A program made the position numbers and the translations under genes. From contig BTPG01000002.1 of NCBI GenBank assembly GCA_036245525.1, forward strand, positions 125,216,712 to 125,280,711: a stretch of 64,000 bases of DNA, written 5' to 3'. Positions 1-9,541 of the stretch are shown piece by piece. Origin of the DNA: Semisulcospira habei (lineage: Eukaryota; Mollusca; Gastropoda; Semisulcospiridae). The notes beneath the pieces are model-generated. The model saw nothing but the letters and a program-made list of their open reading frames with translations. It was not told where the DNA came from and did not search any database. Position 1 is the stretch's first letter. Every line of letters starts with the position of its first letter.

Positions 1-60
1 CGGCGTGAACCCCAACAATCTGAAAGAGGCAAAGATCCTCATGAGGCGAGGGCTGATGAT

Positions 61-135
61 GATCTTTATATATATATATTCTTTACTTTTGACAAAGGCG
101 TCGCCCAAAGCCAAAAATGCACTCAATCAGATTAG
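61..135 (-). mobile_element. Outer part of Penelope-like foldback repeat, left piece
   Basis: The sequence at 66-135 is the reverse complement of 6318-6390, just outside the ribozyme-bearing foldback further on, with a few differences. It stops at 135 where an L2-like LINE begins and resumes at 1604. The two pieces join cleanly when compared with the uninterrupted copy near 6311. This is direct sequence comparison; the Penelope-like label comes only from the hammerhead ribozyme in the other copy. Confidence 0.6.
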
Positions 136-139
136 AGAC

Positions 140-1400
140 TTGTCTCTCTTGTGGCCCTGTTGGATCAGTCTCAGCGCTGCTTTCGATACGCTGGACCATT
201 CCATTCTCATAAAGAGGCTTGAAATCACTTTTGGCCTGCGTGAAACGGTTCTCTCTTGGTTTGATTCTTACGTTTCCAATCGGTACCAGTTTGTAGGTGT
301 AAAAGACAGTGTCTCTAGACCTTCCATTCTGGAGTTTGGAGTGCCTCAGGGCTCTGTTTTAGGCCCTGTATTGTTTACGTTGTATTCACAACCGCTGTCA
401 GATGTCATTTCCAGCCATCAGTGTTCTTATCATAAGTATGCAGATGACACCGAAATCTCTCAGAGTAGTCCACCTGGGGAATTTCAGTCTGTTGAAACTG
501 GCATCAAATCTTGTGTTGACGACGTCACGACATGGATGGACAGTAACAAACTTATGTTAAACCCAGAAAAAACAGAGTTACTACCCGTTGGCTCAGCATC
601 CCGGCTTCAACAAATTCACACTGAGTCTCTACGCATAGATGACACTGACATTCCATTTCAGTCTTCGGTCAAATATCTTGGTGTCAAGCTCGATAAGTCT
701 TCGAGTATGCAGGATCACGTCGGTGATATTCCATTTCAGTCTTCGGTCAAATATCTTGGTGTCAAGTTCGATAAGGCTTTGAGTATGCAGGATCACGTCG
801 GTGAAATCTGTCGTAGTGCTTCATACTCTCTGAGACACATCGCATCTGTCCGACACAGTCTTTCTGAATCTGCCACTGCAAAGTTAGTGAATGCTTTAGT
901 CACGAGCCGTCTTGACTACTGCAATTCTCTGCTTTTTGGTCTTCCATCTGAGCAGATTAGCCGCCTTCAGCGAGTTCAAAATAATGCCGCAAGGCTTGTG
1001 AAGCGCAGGCGAAAACGAGACCACGTAACCCCTATACTGAAAGACCTTCAATGGCTTCCAATCCAATCCCACATACAGTTTAAGATTGCGACCCTTGCAT
1101 ACCGCCACTTTGATGGCAGTCTTCCGTCATACCTTTCCTCCAGTCTGATCACTTACCAGCCCTCTCGCTCACTGCGTTCATCGGGAGAGAAACTTCTCAA
1201 AGTTCCAAAGTACCATCTCAAATCTGCCGGTGAACGCTCTTTCAGATGTACTGCTCCTTTAATTTGGAATTCCTTACCGACTGGAGCTGAGAAATGCCTC
1301 CCCCCTTACGCAGTTCAAAGCAAAGTTAAAAACTCACCTTTTCTCGCAGACTTTCGTGTAATCTCTACGATTTTCTGTACACCCCCCACCCCTGCAGACG
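140..1400 (+). pseudogene. L2-like LINE reverse transcriptase, 3' half
   Basis: One open frame runs from base 5 to 1576, but only about residues 45-465 are LINE-derived; the start lies in flanking DNA and the end is translated (GT)n. Visible reverse transcriptase motifs, in order: LSAAFDTLDH (motif A), GVPQGSVLGPVLF (motif B), and YADD with both catalytic aspartates (motif C, about residue 145). The C-terminal L2 hallmarks follow: RLQRVQNNAARL, WLPIQ, and RSFRCTAPLIWNSLP. The endonuclease and ORF1 are absent. A frame wobble is present just before motif A, where the family sequence VALLDLSAAFD is broken. The frame also contains a 26-residue direct duplication. It cannot move by itself. Confidence 0.8.
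647..802 (+). repeat. 78-bp in-frame tandem duplication inside the reverse transcriptase
   Basis: Units 647-724 and 725-802 are 78 bp each and differ at only a few positions. They repeat 26 residues containing SSVKYLGVK, a region found once in other L2 elements of this type. The reading frame is kept. Confidence 0.9.
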
Positions 1401-1401
1401 C

Positions 1402-1522
<121 letters not shown>

Positions 1523-1603
1523 CGTTTTCGCCTGCGCATTGAGTTATATTATAAATATGAGAAATGCGCCATATAAATACCATGTATTATTATTATTTTA
1601 TTG

Positions 1604-1684
1604 TTAGCTCCAAGGGACGTAATTTTTCATAATTTTTCATTCAATTAGCACAGCAAGAGCAGTCTAAGAATTTAATGAAAAATT

Positions 1685-1690
<6 letters not shown>
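1604..1690 (-). mobile_element. Penelope-like foldback repeat, right piece (collapsed)
   Basis: Continues the repeat interrupted at 135. 1608-1640 matches the outside of the foldback arm, then 1648-1684 is the same arm read in the other direction (ATTAGCACAGC ... GAAAAATTA). The element here is a foldback that lost nearly all of its arms and the ribozyme. Confidence 0.55.
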
Positions 1691-1829
<139 letters not shown>

Positions 1830-2042
1830 TTCTTCTCCAATAACGCAAGGTCCCTTCAGCTAAGCGGTCAATTCACGCTAGCACTGGACTACGGAAAACT
1901 TGTCTACCGGTAAGTAGGATTCTCCAGAAAAAGACGGCAGTGTGGTGTTTGTTAGTGTACTCCAAGCAAACCCGCTGTAACCACAGGCCAGTCTCAGTAT
2001 ACGGCGATACCTTGAAGCCGCAGAGGCAGACCCAGTACGCAA

Positions 2043-2160
2043 GACCATCGGGCCGAAGTCGGCCGCAGTGGGCCCGCGCACGACTGTGGATTACACTAAC
2101 ACGACTGTGCGCGGGCCCACTGCGACCGACTTCGGCCCTACTGCCTTTTGCGCGCTGGGG
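2043..2160. mobile_element. Family B GC-rich palindrome (subfamily with long loop)
   Basis: Arms around GGCCGCAGTGGGCCCGCGCA close on a loop containing GGATTACACTAAC, then end with CCTTTTGCGCGCTGGGG. The same loop occurs only at 62860-62880, so the two are sister copies. The element class is unknown. The family ends read roughly CCCAGTGCGCAAAAGGCC on one side and its complement on the other. Confidence 0.7.
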
Positions 2161-2540
2161 ACCACGCTATTCACGTTAATGTGTTGGCAAACGTGCACAG
2201 GCTTGTGAAGAAAATAAACTGTAACGAGCAAAAGCAAGAAGTCCTGTGGATGACTTTTTTCACATCGGGTGTCAACTCCTGAGGTAAAGACCGCGTTATA
2301 CCCGATATTCTGATGCGCGTAATGCCGAGTCTGACCTGTACAGAGAAAACACACGTACTCGCAGGGAACTAGGTACTGGCATCAGCGTCCTTGTATCTAA
2401 GCGAATCAGACATACTTATTGGGTATAAGGTACTCACACACACCCAGCGTCCATGCAACCCAACTAAAGATGAAGCCTTACAATAGGAAATGAGGCTGTG
2501 TAGGTGGCACAGCAGCGGAAGTCCGTAAACTAGTCCCAGG

Positions 2541-2603
2541 GCAAGAGACACAGATCCTCATAAGCCCTGCGGCGCATGGCCCTATGAGACTCTATGCCTC
2601 TTG
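2541..2603. repeat. Family A hairpin, diverged
   Basis: GCAAGAGACACAGATCCTC pairs with GAGACTCTATGCCTCTTG around CCCTGCGGCGCATGG. The apex is decayed. Confidence 0.6.
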
Positions 2604-3478
2604 TTCACCGAGATTGGTTCCAGCTGTGCCTCGATCTGATGGTGTTAGATGGGAGTCTGGGTTGTCCTGCGGTGCAAGCGCCGGCGCGAACGCTGATGAA
2701 GCCATTAGAAAGACCCCGCGGGACTACAATGGAATAGTTTCGGTGGCGATTTTTTTTGACCGACTTTGCGCTCATTCACGTGATACGTACGACACGGCCT
2801 TTGTTCAAAGGGACAAAACAAATACACCACCACCAACTCCAGAGGGGCTGGGAGGGGGAGGGGAGGAGGGGGTACGGGGTGAGTGGAGGGACGCGATCGA
2901 GGAAAGGGCAACAATGTCAAATGCACATGCAAAGTCAGCCAACTCATCCGAACTCGAGTTCAACCATCCTGATGTGTGCATATATAACGTAGTGCATAGT
3001 ACAACCTGTTTTAGCGACTACCCTCCAGACAGATCACCTGTCATTAAAGACTATCATTAAAGACTGTGGCTGTAGCTGTGGCTGTGACTGTGGCTGTAGC
3101 CATCTGAATTTTGGTCTTTTATGACAGGTGACACTTTCTCCTTTAAAACCTTCCTTTTATCTTGCAAAATAAGTTTTACCGTAATGTTGTGTTTCAGTCT
3201 TTCTTCCCTCCTGTCCGTTTCATTTACCTAAGTCTGGACGAGTCAGGGAAACAGCCGACACTGGGCTTGTATTCAAACTGCACGCGTCAGTGTACACTTG
3301 TAAATGTACACATTCGTGCAAAGTTCTTGCGCCATAAAGTTTGTAATCACCTCCGAGAGGCGTTTCCATCATGGTACAGAGGCACCTTTTTTTCGAGCGG
3401 TCATCCATATGAGCGATCGTCTGCCAGAAAACACCATCGCTTGAGTGAGTGGCTTTAGCCACCTAAACTGATGGGACT
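2604..3478. other. No recognised gene; small TGTGGCTG minisatellite
   Basis: A 158-residue frame at 2584-3060 has low-complexity glycine/glutamate sequence, no domain I know, and starts inside a family A hairpin; I do not call it a gene. 3062-3104 is an imperfect repeat of GGCTGT units. Nothing else stands out. Confidence 0.5.
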
Positions 3479-3558
3479 TTAACCCCCTCTGGGTGTCGGT
3501 AGCGGGTTTAGTTGCGATGATTCCTGCGACTAAAGCCGCTACGACACCCAAAGCGTTG
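3479..3558. mobile_element. Family D TTAA hairpin MITE
   Basis: Begins TTAACCCCCTCTGGGTGTCGG and folds back on GACTAAAGCCGCTACGACACCC. The right TTAA has decayed to GTTGA. Ends and target fit piggyBac-type non-autonomous elements (family knowledge). Confidence 0.65.
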
Positions 3559-3734
3559 ATGGCAAGTGACACTCCTGACCTTGAAGACTTCTCTTGACAG
3601 AGCAACCTCTCTGTAAAGACCACTGTTTCTTGCAAAAATAAAGTAGTTGCTCCAAACAGGTCGTACTGTACTTCTCTGTATTTCTTCTGTATTTCATTCT
3701 AATTTCCTTATCTCAGTCCAGACCTAGCAGTAAA

Positions 3735-3847
3735 TGAACCCTTTTAGGGCCAAGGTCCCATTTCTCAAATTTTCGAGGCGTTGCCTAATGAGTAATTATC
3801 ACGGTCAATCCATCTCCTGCTGTAGGGACTCGGGGCTAAATGGGTTA
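3735..3847. mobile_element. Family C TTAA MITE, internally deleted
   Basis: Left end CCCTTTTAGGGCCAAGG and right end ACTCGGGGCTAAATGGGTTAA match the full copy at 30924-31138, but one whole hairpin arm with its GGCGCC apex is missing. The left TTAA has become TGAA. Confidence 0.6.
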
Positions 3848-3849
3848 AC

Positions 3850-4150
3850 TGAAAGCTTGTTTTCAAAGCGCCAGCAAACCTAGACTACAAACTTGTACAT
3901 TTAACATTCTACGTAACCTTGCGAGACAAAGAGTTGACGGTTTGTATTTATCCAGCATCCAATCTTGCCAGCACTCAGCAAAGGTCTCGAGAGATGTGTC
4001 CGCCATGGTAGTGCCTTGACAATGCCTGATTAGTCTGGCACCTAGACAGGCGGTCAAAAGATCAGAAAGTTCCACAAATCATTGATATTCGATCTCTGAT
4101 AACGCTGTCACAAATGTCACATCTGCGCGGATGCTAAACATCACGCTTTT
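3850..4150. other. No feature recognised
   Basis: Ordinary AT/GC-balanced sequence between a family C remnant and the 37-bp array. Short frames only, none with known motifs. Confidence 0.4.
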
Positions 4151-4179
4151 CGTCCCTGGTGTAATACGTGTGCCCTAAA

Positions 4180-4740
4180 ATGATTCTAACGCCAGATCGA
4201 CCCGGAATCACTTTGGCGTGCGTGCGAGCCGAGACATTAAAATTGATTACGTGTCGATCTGGTATGTCATTCAAAATTGATTCCGACCATGTCATCAAAC
4301 TTGATTCCTTGTCGATCTGGCGTGATGGTCGTTCAGACCGACCCCGGGTCGACAGAGCGTAAGAGTTATTAACATTGATCACTGGGTCGACCTGGCGTGA
4401 GTCTTTAAATTTGATCCCGTGTCGACCTGGCGTGAGTCATTAAAACTGATCCCGTGTCAATCTGGCAAGAGTCAGTAAAATTGACCCCGTGTCGACCTGG
4501 CGTGAGTGTCAGTAAAATTGATCCCGTGTCGACCTGGCGTGAGTGTCAGTAAAATTGATCCCGTGTCGACCTGGCGTGAGTGTCAGTAAAATTGATCCCG
4601 TGTCGACCTGGCGTGAGAGTCAGTAAAAGTGATCCCGTGTCGAGCTGGCGTGAGAGTCAGAAAAAATTGATCCCGAGTCAATCGGGCAAGAGAGTTAGTA
4701 ACATTGATCCAGGTTCGATCTGGCGTGAGAGTGATGTTTC
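4180..4740 (+). repeat. Tandem array, unit about 37 bp
   Basis: About 15 imperfect units of the form GATCCCGTGTCGACCTGGCG, then TGAGTGTCAGTAAAATT. Adjacent middle units are spaced exactly 37 bp (for example 4519 to 4556); others are 34-36 bp. The edges are more diverged than the centre, as expected for unequal exchange. Most central units keep GTCGAC. Confidence 0.9.
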
Positions 4741-4845
4741 TGTCCTCACTCAAAATTTGACACGCAAGCTTGACACGGGGCCGACCTGCCTAGTTACACA
4801 GCCAAGTTGCAACTCTTCCCTCACCCTTTTCTGTATGTCGCCACT

Positions 4846-4870
4846 TGCTGGGAAAGAAATAGTCGCAACA
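4846..4870 (+). repeat. 25-bp match to the spacer of the ribozyme foldback
   Basis: TGCTGGGAAAGAAATAGTCG plus CAACA is identical to 5874-5898, which sits directly inside the left foldback arm. It suggests a second fragment of the same element. Confidence 0.6.
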
Positions 4871-4996
4871 GGAATCTACTCAAGGGATTTACAAAACGCT
4901 GCACTTTACCGCCGTCATTCCAACACAAATAAAACTCTAAACGTGCGTTGCATCCGAATTTCACTCTGAAGAATAAGACGGACTAAAATGCGCCCA

Positions 4997-5062
4997 CAAG
5001 AAGGATAGATCCTCATGAGCCCCCGCAAGTGCGGGGGCTCATGAGGATCTATCCCCCTTGCA
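4997..5062. repeat. Family A hairpin
   Basis: Near-perfect stem with apex GCCCCCGCAAGTGCGGGGGC. The base carries paired changes (GGATAGATCC with GGATCTATCC) compared with the common GCATAGATCC form. Confidence 0.8.
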
Positions 5063-5388
5063 GCCACGACACGAAACGCACATCCGCTCCTACAGATTTG
5101 TTATCCAACTCAGCAGGGTGAAGAAATGATTGGGAATTCGTGTGCTTCGTCACATTATTTGCGTGCTTTGTCACATTACCGTATCGTCTGCTTGCAGGTT
5201 TTCTTGTTCTTAGTTCTGACGTGAAAACCACACACAGGTTGCCGCCCACATTCCGCTACCCCTGAGCCAGTGCTCTGGTTACCTTCTTGGATCCGCTAAG
5301 AATGCACCGCTGTAACTAGTGTGTTTGGAAGTGTTCACTTATTGGGCAGAAACCGATCATACCCTGATTTAGTTACCGATGTGAGAGA

Positions 5389-5390
<2 letters not shown>
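5063..5390. other. No gene recognised
   Basis: Unique-looking sequence before the TA tract. No motif, repeat family or coding signal seen. Confidence 0.4.
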
Positions 5391-5465
<75 letters not shown>

Positions 5466-5529
5466 TAAATCTAGATATGTGCTATCATGGAATAGTGTAA
5501 CTGCATTGTCATAGACATCAGTCTGTGAC

Positions 5530-5574
<45 letters not shown>
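5391..5574 (+). repeat. (TA)n tracts
   Basis: TA repeats at 5391-5461 and 5531-5574, separated by about 70 bp of unique sequence, directly beside the left foldback arm. Confidence 0.9.
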
Positions 5575-5582
<8 letters not shown>

Positions 5583-6309
5583 TCAATAAATTCTGAGAAT
5601 GCTGTGCTAATGCCATGGAAATCCAAGCTGGTAAGCTTGCATTGTGTCATTAGGACATCAGCTGTCCTTTTGTGACTGCATCGCTTATTAGATCTTTTGA
5701 GCCTTCCACTGAACACCTACTACATAAAGTAATAGGGACTACCCCCAGGCGCCCCGCAACCCGCTGGAGAATATCCAGTCCTCCCCCCGAGAGGGGAGGC
5801 TAGTGCATGAATATTCCCAAACAGATCTTGGACCTGCTGGATAGATTTAAGATTTTGCCGCCTACGACCGGTTTGCTGGGAAAGAAATAGTCGCAACAGT
5901 ATTTATATATATATATGCGTTGTGCATATATATATAAATAGTATATGCGTTGTGTTTGCAATTTCAGGTTACGCCGTATGCCTACCTGATGAGACCCACC
6001 TTGGGTCGAAACCGGTCGTAGGCGGCAAAATCTTAAATCTATCCAGCAGGTCCAAGATCTGTTTGGGAATATTCATGCACTAGCCTCCCCTCTCGGGGGG
6101 AGGACTGGATATTCTCCAGCGGGTTGCGGGGCGCCTGGGGGTAGTCCCTATTACTTTATGTAGTAGGTGTTCAGTGGAAGGCTCAAAAGATCTAATAAGC
6201 GATGCAGTCACAAAAGGACAGCTGATGTCCTGATGACACAATGCAAGCTTACCAGCCTGGATTTCCATGGCATTAGCACAGCATTCTCAGAATTTATTGA
6301 AAAATTATG
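5575..6309 (+). mobile_element. Penelope-like foldback element with hammerhead ribozyme
   Basis: Two ~298-bp arms (5575-5873 and 6011-6309) are near-perfect reverse complements; visible differences are single bases, such as CCAAGCTGG against CCAGCCTGG. The ~137-bp spacer holds TA-rich DNA, a 25-bp word shared with 4846-4870, and the 5' part of a hammerhead ribozyme. The right arm begins inside the ribozyme, so the left arm carries the ribozyme's 3' half on the minus strand. Type I hammerheads with very short helix III are known from Penelope-like retroelements (family knowledge); no reverse transcriptase or GIY-YIG coding is present, so this would be a non-autonomous or terminal remnant. Retrozyme-like origin is the alternative. 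Confidence 0.7.
5980..6023 (+). ncRNA. Type I hammerhead ribozyme with minimal helix III
   Basis: All conserved core positions are present. Helix I: GCCUAC (5980-5985) with GUAGGC (6018-6023), extendable by GCCG/CGGC outside a bulge. Core CUGAUGA at 5986-5992. Helix II: GACCC (5993-5997) with GGGUC (6003-6007), loop ACCUU. Core GAAA at 6008-6011. Helix III is only A6011-U6016 and C6012-G6015 with loop CG. The predicted cut follows C6017 in the triplet GUC. Helix III plus loop reads ACCGGU, which is self-complementary, so two transcripts could pair to make a more stable dimer, as proposed for other minimal hammerheads. Activity is inferred from fold only. Confidence 0.85.
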
Positions 6310-6406
6310 TCCCTTGGAGCTACTCTGATTGAGTGCATTTTTTGGCTTGGGCGACGCCTTTGTTATAAGTAATGAATATATATATATATATATATATGTA
6401 TAATGG

Positions 6407-6438
<32 letters not shown>

Positions 6439-6440
6439 TT
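6310..6440 (+). repeat. Outer flank of foldback plus (TA)n and (TAA)n
   Basis: 6310-6390 matches the reverse complement of 66-146, so it belongs to the mobile family although it lies outside the arms. TA repeat at 6379-6397 and TAA repeat at 6407-6438 follow. Confidence 0.6.
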
Positions 6441-6830
6441 GCCTTTACTTGCAAATCTTTGAGGTGGTGAGGACCGCGTGCCGGGGAGTGGCATAACAGC
6501 GAAAAACACAACTGACCTATAATTATTTCCAATCCTTAGCGGGTGCTTTTTCGCCAAAGTGCACTTCATTCTAGAAAGTCCTGTAGTCTTAAAGCGCGTC
6601 TGCATATTGCGTTTTCCCTTTCCTGTACCCCGGCAATGGCGTACGCGTTTTTTTTTTTTTTTACAAACAAATTAAATAAAACAAAAAGAAAGATTCTCGA
6701 AAAAATTACACCATCTTTTAAGAGTCAAGCTTTTTATTTCCAAACTCAAAGACAAAGTGCATAAAATATTACGGCATTTTTTAATCCTTTTCGCGCCATG
6801 GGCGCATTTCCCGCATTTTGGAAGTGTTAC
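6441..6830. other. No gene recognised
   Basis: Contains a T17 run near 6647. 6770-6830 resembles the start of a TTAA MITE (TTAATCCTTTTCGCGCC) but no matching right end was found. Confidence 0.4.
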
Positions 6831-7045
6831 TTAAACTCATTCTACCCCAGACGCACCACAGGAAGATAAGGATCGACCATGATAGTTCAAGGGTGATGCC
6901 AGAATAGCTTGGCGCCTACGGGCGCCAAGCTATTCTGGCATCACCCTTGAACTGTCATGGTCGATCTGTGTCCTGCACTGCAATGCAGTCTTCAGAGGAC
7001 AACGGCGACATTTGGGGATTTCGGTGTTGGGGTACAATGAGTTAA
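6831..7045. mobile_element. Family C TTAA MITE (subfamily with GTGATGCC arms)
   Basis: Ends TTAAACTCATTCTACCCC and GGGGTACAATGAGTTAA flank a hairpin of about 50 bp per arm (ATGATAGTTCAAGGGTGATG with its complement) closing on GCGCCTACGGGCGC. The right shoulder has GTCCTGCACTGCAATGCAG. Sister copies lie at 25064-25281 and 47680-47893. Confidence 0.8.
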
Positions 7046-7055
7046 CGACTGTGTA

Positions 7056-7250
7056 TCACTTGCAGGAGGTGGACTGACCATGATAATTCAAGGGTAGTGC
7101 CAGATTAGCTTGGCGCAATTTTAGAAGTGTTACTTAAAGACTGTGTATCACTTGCAGGGGGTGGAATTGACCATGATAATCTGGCACTACCGTTGAATTA
7201 TCATGGTCAGTCCATCCCCTGCTGTAGGGTGTTGGAGCTGAAAGTCTTAA
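7056..7250. mobile_element. Family C MITE, rearranged copy
   Basis: Two half-hairpins (from 7076 and from 7166) with ACCATGATAA and TTCAAGGGTAGTGCC pieces, and the phrase GACTGTGTATCACTTGCAGG twice (7046 and 7139). It looks like two overlapping copies after recombination. Confidence 0.6.
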
Positions 7251-7333
7251 TCGGCGAATTGCATCTGTGCATTGGAGTATGGTTCCGTTAGAAACATAAG
7301 AATAACATATTCTTTTCAAATTAACCCACAGCA

Positions 7334-7429
7334 GACCTTCGGGCCGACATCGGCCGCGGTGGGCACGCATGCTGTCGTGCGCGGGCCCTCTGCGGCCGAC
7401 GTGGGCCCGAGGATACACTGCTTGGGTCT
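7334..7429. mobile_element. Family B GC-rich palindrome
   Basis: Arms GGGCCGACATCGGCCGC and GCGGCCGACGTGGGCCC around a GTGCGCGGGCCC core. The outer shoulder reads GACCTTCGGG and CCGAGGATAC. Confidence 0.6.
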
Positions 7430-7985
7430 CCTGACCCCGCAGCATTACGGAGTGTTGACAGGGCGCACACGAGCACAGAAACGATATCTTTACAAACAAG
7501 CCAAAAACGGAAAAGGGCGTCAGGCATAAGGTTAACCCCCTGGTGAATTCAGCCATCGGTGCCGTTGACAGCTGCGGTGGCTGCAGGCAAAAGGGGGTTA
7601 AACCGTCTCTTTTTTTGTGTAAAAATATACAAAGTGAAATAAATGGGAGTTATGTGATTGCATCTCATTGTTCTCGAAACCGAGTTCCCCCTCGATGGGT
7701 TTCGCACGAATAATGTCCCCCCTTGGGTCCCTCGCTTGACGCTTGAGGTATTTTGGGGAAAAATCAACTTCAACGACCTTCGCAGAACTGTTGATATGTC
7801 GGTGGCACAGAACCGCATGATCCCCTGCGTTGGGCAGGGGATTTTACAGGTATCTACGCTTCCTGCCATAAACCTACATCTCACCGTACATACATACATG
7901 ATTCTCAGACAGATTTTTCTTTTTGTTTTTCCCCGATATCTGCGCGTGTAACTTTGTATCTTAGCCACTGGTGGTTATCTGCAAG
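7430..7985. other. No gene recognised
   Basis: Frames of 97-139 residues occur on both strands in this interval, but neither shows a domain and the composition is ordinary. No repeat family seen. Confidence 0.4.
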
Positions 7986-8043
7986 TGTCACAGACCCTCG
8001 TGAACCCCTGCAGTTGCGGGGGCTCATCATAAGGATCTTTGAC
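7986..8043. repeat. Family A hairpin, diverged
   Basis: CAGACCCTCGTGAACCCC pairs loosely with GGGGGCTCATCATAAGGATC. Confidence 0.5.
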
Positions 8044-8152
8044 TCTCGCTTATGTTATGTATACCACATATATCTACGACTCTTAAACTGAAGACACTTT
8101 CGAGCGAAGAAAAAACAAACATCCGTTTTTACCGACCAAGTCCATCTGAAAA

Positions 8153-8216
8153 AAAGACAAAGACCCTCATGAGCCCCTGCAACTGCAGTGGCTCATGAGG
8201 ATCTGTGCCTTTTGCA
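8153..8216. repeat. Family A hairpin
   Basis: AAAGACCCTCATGAGCCCC pairs with GCTCATGAGGATCTGTGCC. A few mismatches near the base. Confidence 0.65.
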
Positions 8217-8478
8217 TCTATGATTTTCAAACAGAAGAGGCCTTGGTACTTGCTTATGAACTAGGCGTTTTTACTACTCCTTCCATCAAAAGCGAACGGC
8301 GATCGACAGCTCTGCTTGTGGCGGGTCGTCCACAGGGGTAATACGCGCCGCAAAACCACCACCCCGTGAGGCATGGTCTTTGATAAATCTCATAACATTT
8401 CAGCGGTATTGCTCGGACAAAAAGCCCCCTCTGCGACCTTGATCGGAGGGTGACCCTCTGCTTTTCAGATCTACACGC
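8217..8478. other. No gene recognised
   Basis: Between two family A copies. Nothing recognised. Confidence 0.35.
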
Positions 8479-8748
8479 TTAAACATCAACACCCTCACTG
8501 CCAGTGAACGGAAATGACGTCAGTGGGGGGGTGGGGGGGGGGAGGGGGCAGGAAAATAAGGGAGAAATCCGCGTGGAATAAATCCATTAATCCAAGGAGC
8601 GCGGGTACGAATAATGGTCACCAAGTGACATAGAACCTCAGCAAGAGGCATAGATCCTCATGAGCCCCCGCGAATGCGGGGGCTCACGAGGATCTATGCC
8701 TCTTGCAGTTGGATCGTGTTGACTTCATCTCGGCAGCCATGGGGTTAA
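8479..8748. mobile_element. Family A TTAA MITE
   Basis: Left end near ACCCTCACTGCCAGTG, right end CTCGGCAGCCATGGGGTTAA. The perfect hairpin is at 8641-8706, placed off-centre. A G-rich run lies at 8525-8546. The left TTAA is 8479-8482, with a short spacer before CCC. Confidence 0.65.
8641..8706. repeat. Family A hairpin, reference copy
   Basis: About 30 bp per arm with one or two mismatches (CTCATGAG against CTCACGAG); loop GAAT. This is close to the commonest form in the window. Confidence 0.85.
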
Positions 8749-9230
8749 AACGGCTACACGCATTTCCTCTTATTCCCACCAGCGCGCTGTCCCCTCCTAC
8801 TTCTGTAAATTGCCAGTTATTTAGCTTTTCCTTCTTTCTGCCGTTTTGTCGACAGCTTCCGGCCTCTCGTTTCATGTGCTTTTCTTATCAAAGTTTTGAA
8901 TGGGAGTGGGGTTGCGGCCTCTTTTTTCACATGAACATTGCCATTTGCGCGCGGCTAATCTTGCTGCCGCAGAGCTATTAAGTTCAGCGGGCGCCGTTGT
9001 GAATCTTTTCAGTGTCCACATGTAAGAAAACAGGACGTGATCTCATGTCAAATTATCTGAATGCGCGAAATGGTAGCCTAGTCCGGTGATGATTGCACAC
9101 ATCCGCGGCTAACAACGACTATTTGAGGACTGTCTTTATAATCAAAGGGGCGTAACTTGTCAGTGGAATGAGGAGCGGTGACTATGGCACTATGAAATTT
9201 GAGGTTCGAACCGTCGGGTACTGTGTGTTC
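8749..9230. other. No gene recognised
   Basis: A 92-residue frame on the plus strand has a hydrophobic, Phe-rich sequence but starts inside a MITE. I do not support it as a gene. Confidence 0.4.
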
Positions 9231-9410
9231 CACGAATCGTTTACTCACAAACCAGATAGGTGAGGCTAGCGCTGGCAGAATTGTACACAAACCAAGGGGA
9301 ATCACTCAGCGCTGGACAGACAAACAGTTAGATCTAATTTAGGGCAGGGGATCTAACTGTTTGTCTGTCCAGCGCTGAGTGATTCCCCTTGGTTTGTGCA
9401 CGAATCGTTT
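9231..9410. mobile_element. Element J copy 1, with 12-bp target-site duplication
   Basis: CACGAATCGTTT is repeated exactly at 9231-9242 and 9399-9410. Between them, 9243-9398 starts ACTCACAAACCAGATAGG and then forms a foldback: CACAAACCAAGGGGAATCAC at 9286 and its complement ending 9398. The same sequences in reverse orientation make the insertion at 57401-57644. No coding capacity and no class assigned. Confidence 0.8.
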
Positions 9411-9434
9411 GTTTATCGCGTCTTTTTATCGTTT

Positions 9435-9541
9435 CCCAGTGCACAAAGGCCATCGGGCGGATGTCGGCCGCCGTTGGCCCGCGCAGGGCGTGCGCGGGCC
9501 AACGGCGGCCGACAACCGCCCGATGGCCTTTGCGCACTGGG
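9435..9541. mobile_element. Family B palindrome, nearly perfect
   Basis: Ends CCCAGTGCACAAAGGCC and GGCCTTTGCGCACTGGG. Arms meet at GCGCAGGGCGTGCGC. The pair CCGTTGG/CCAACGG replaces the usual CAGTGGG/CCCACTG in both arms. Confidence 0.8.
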
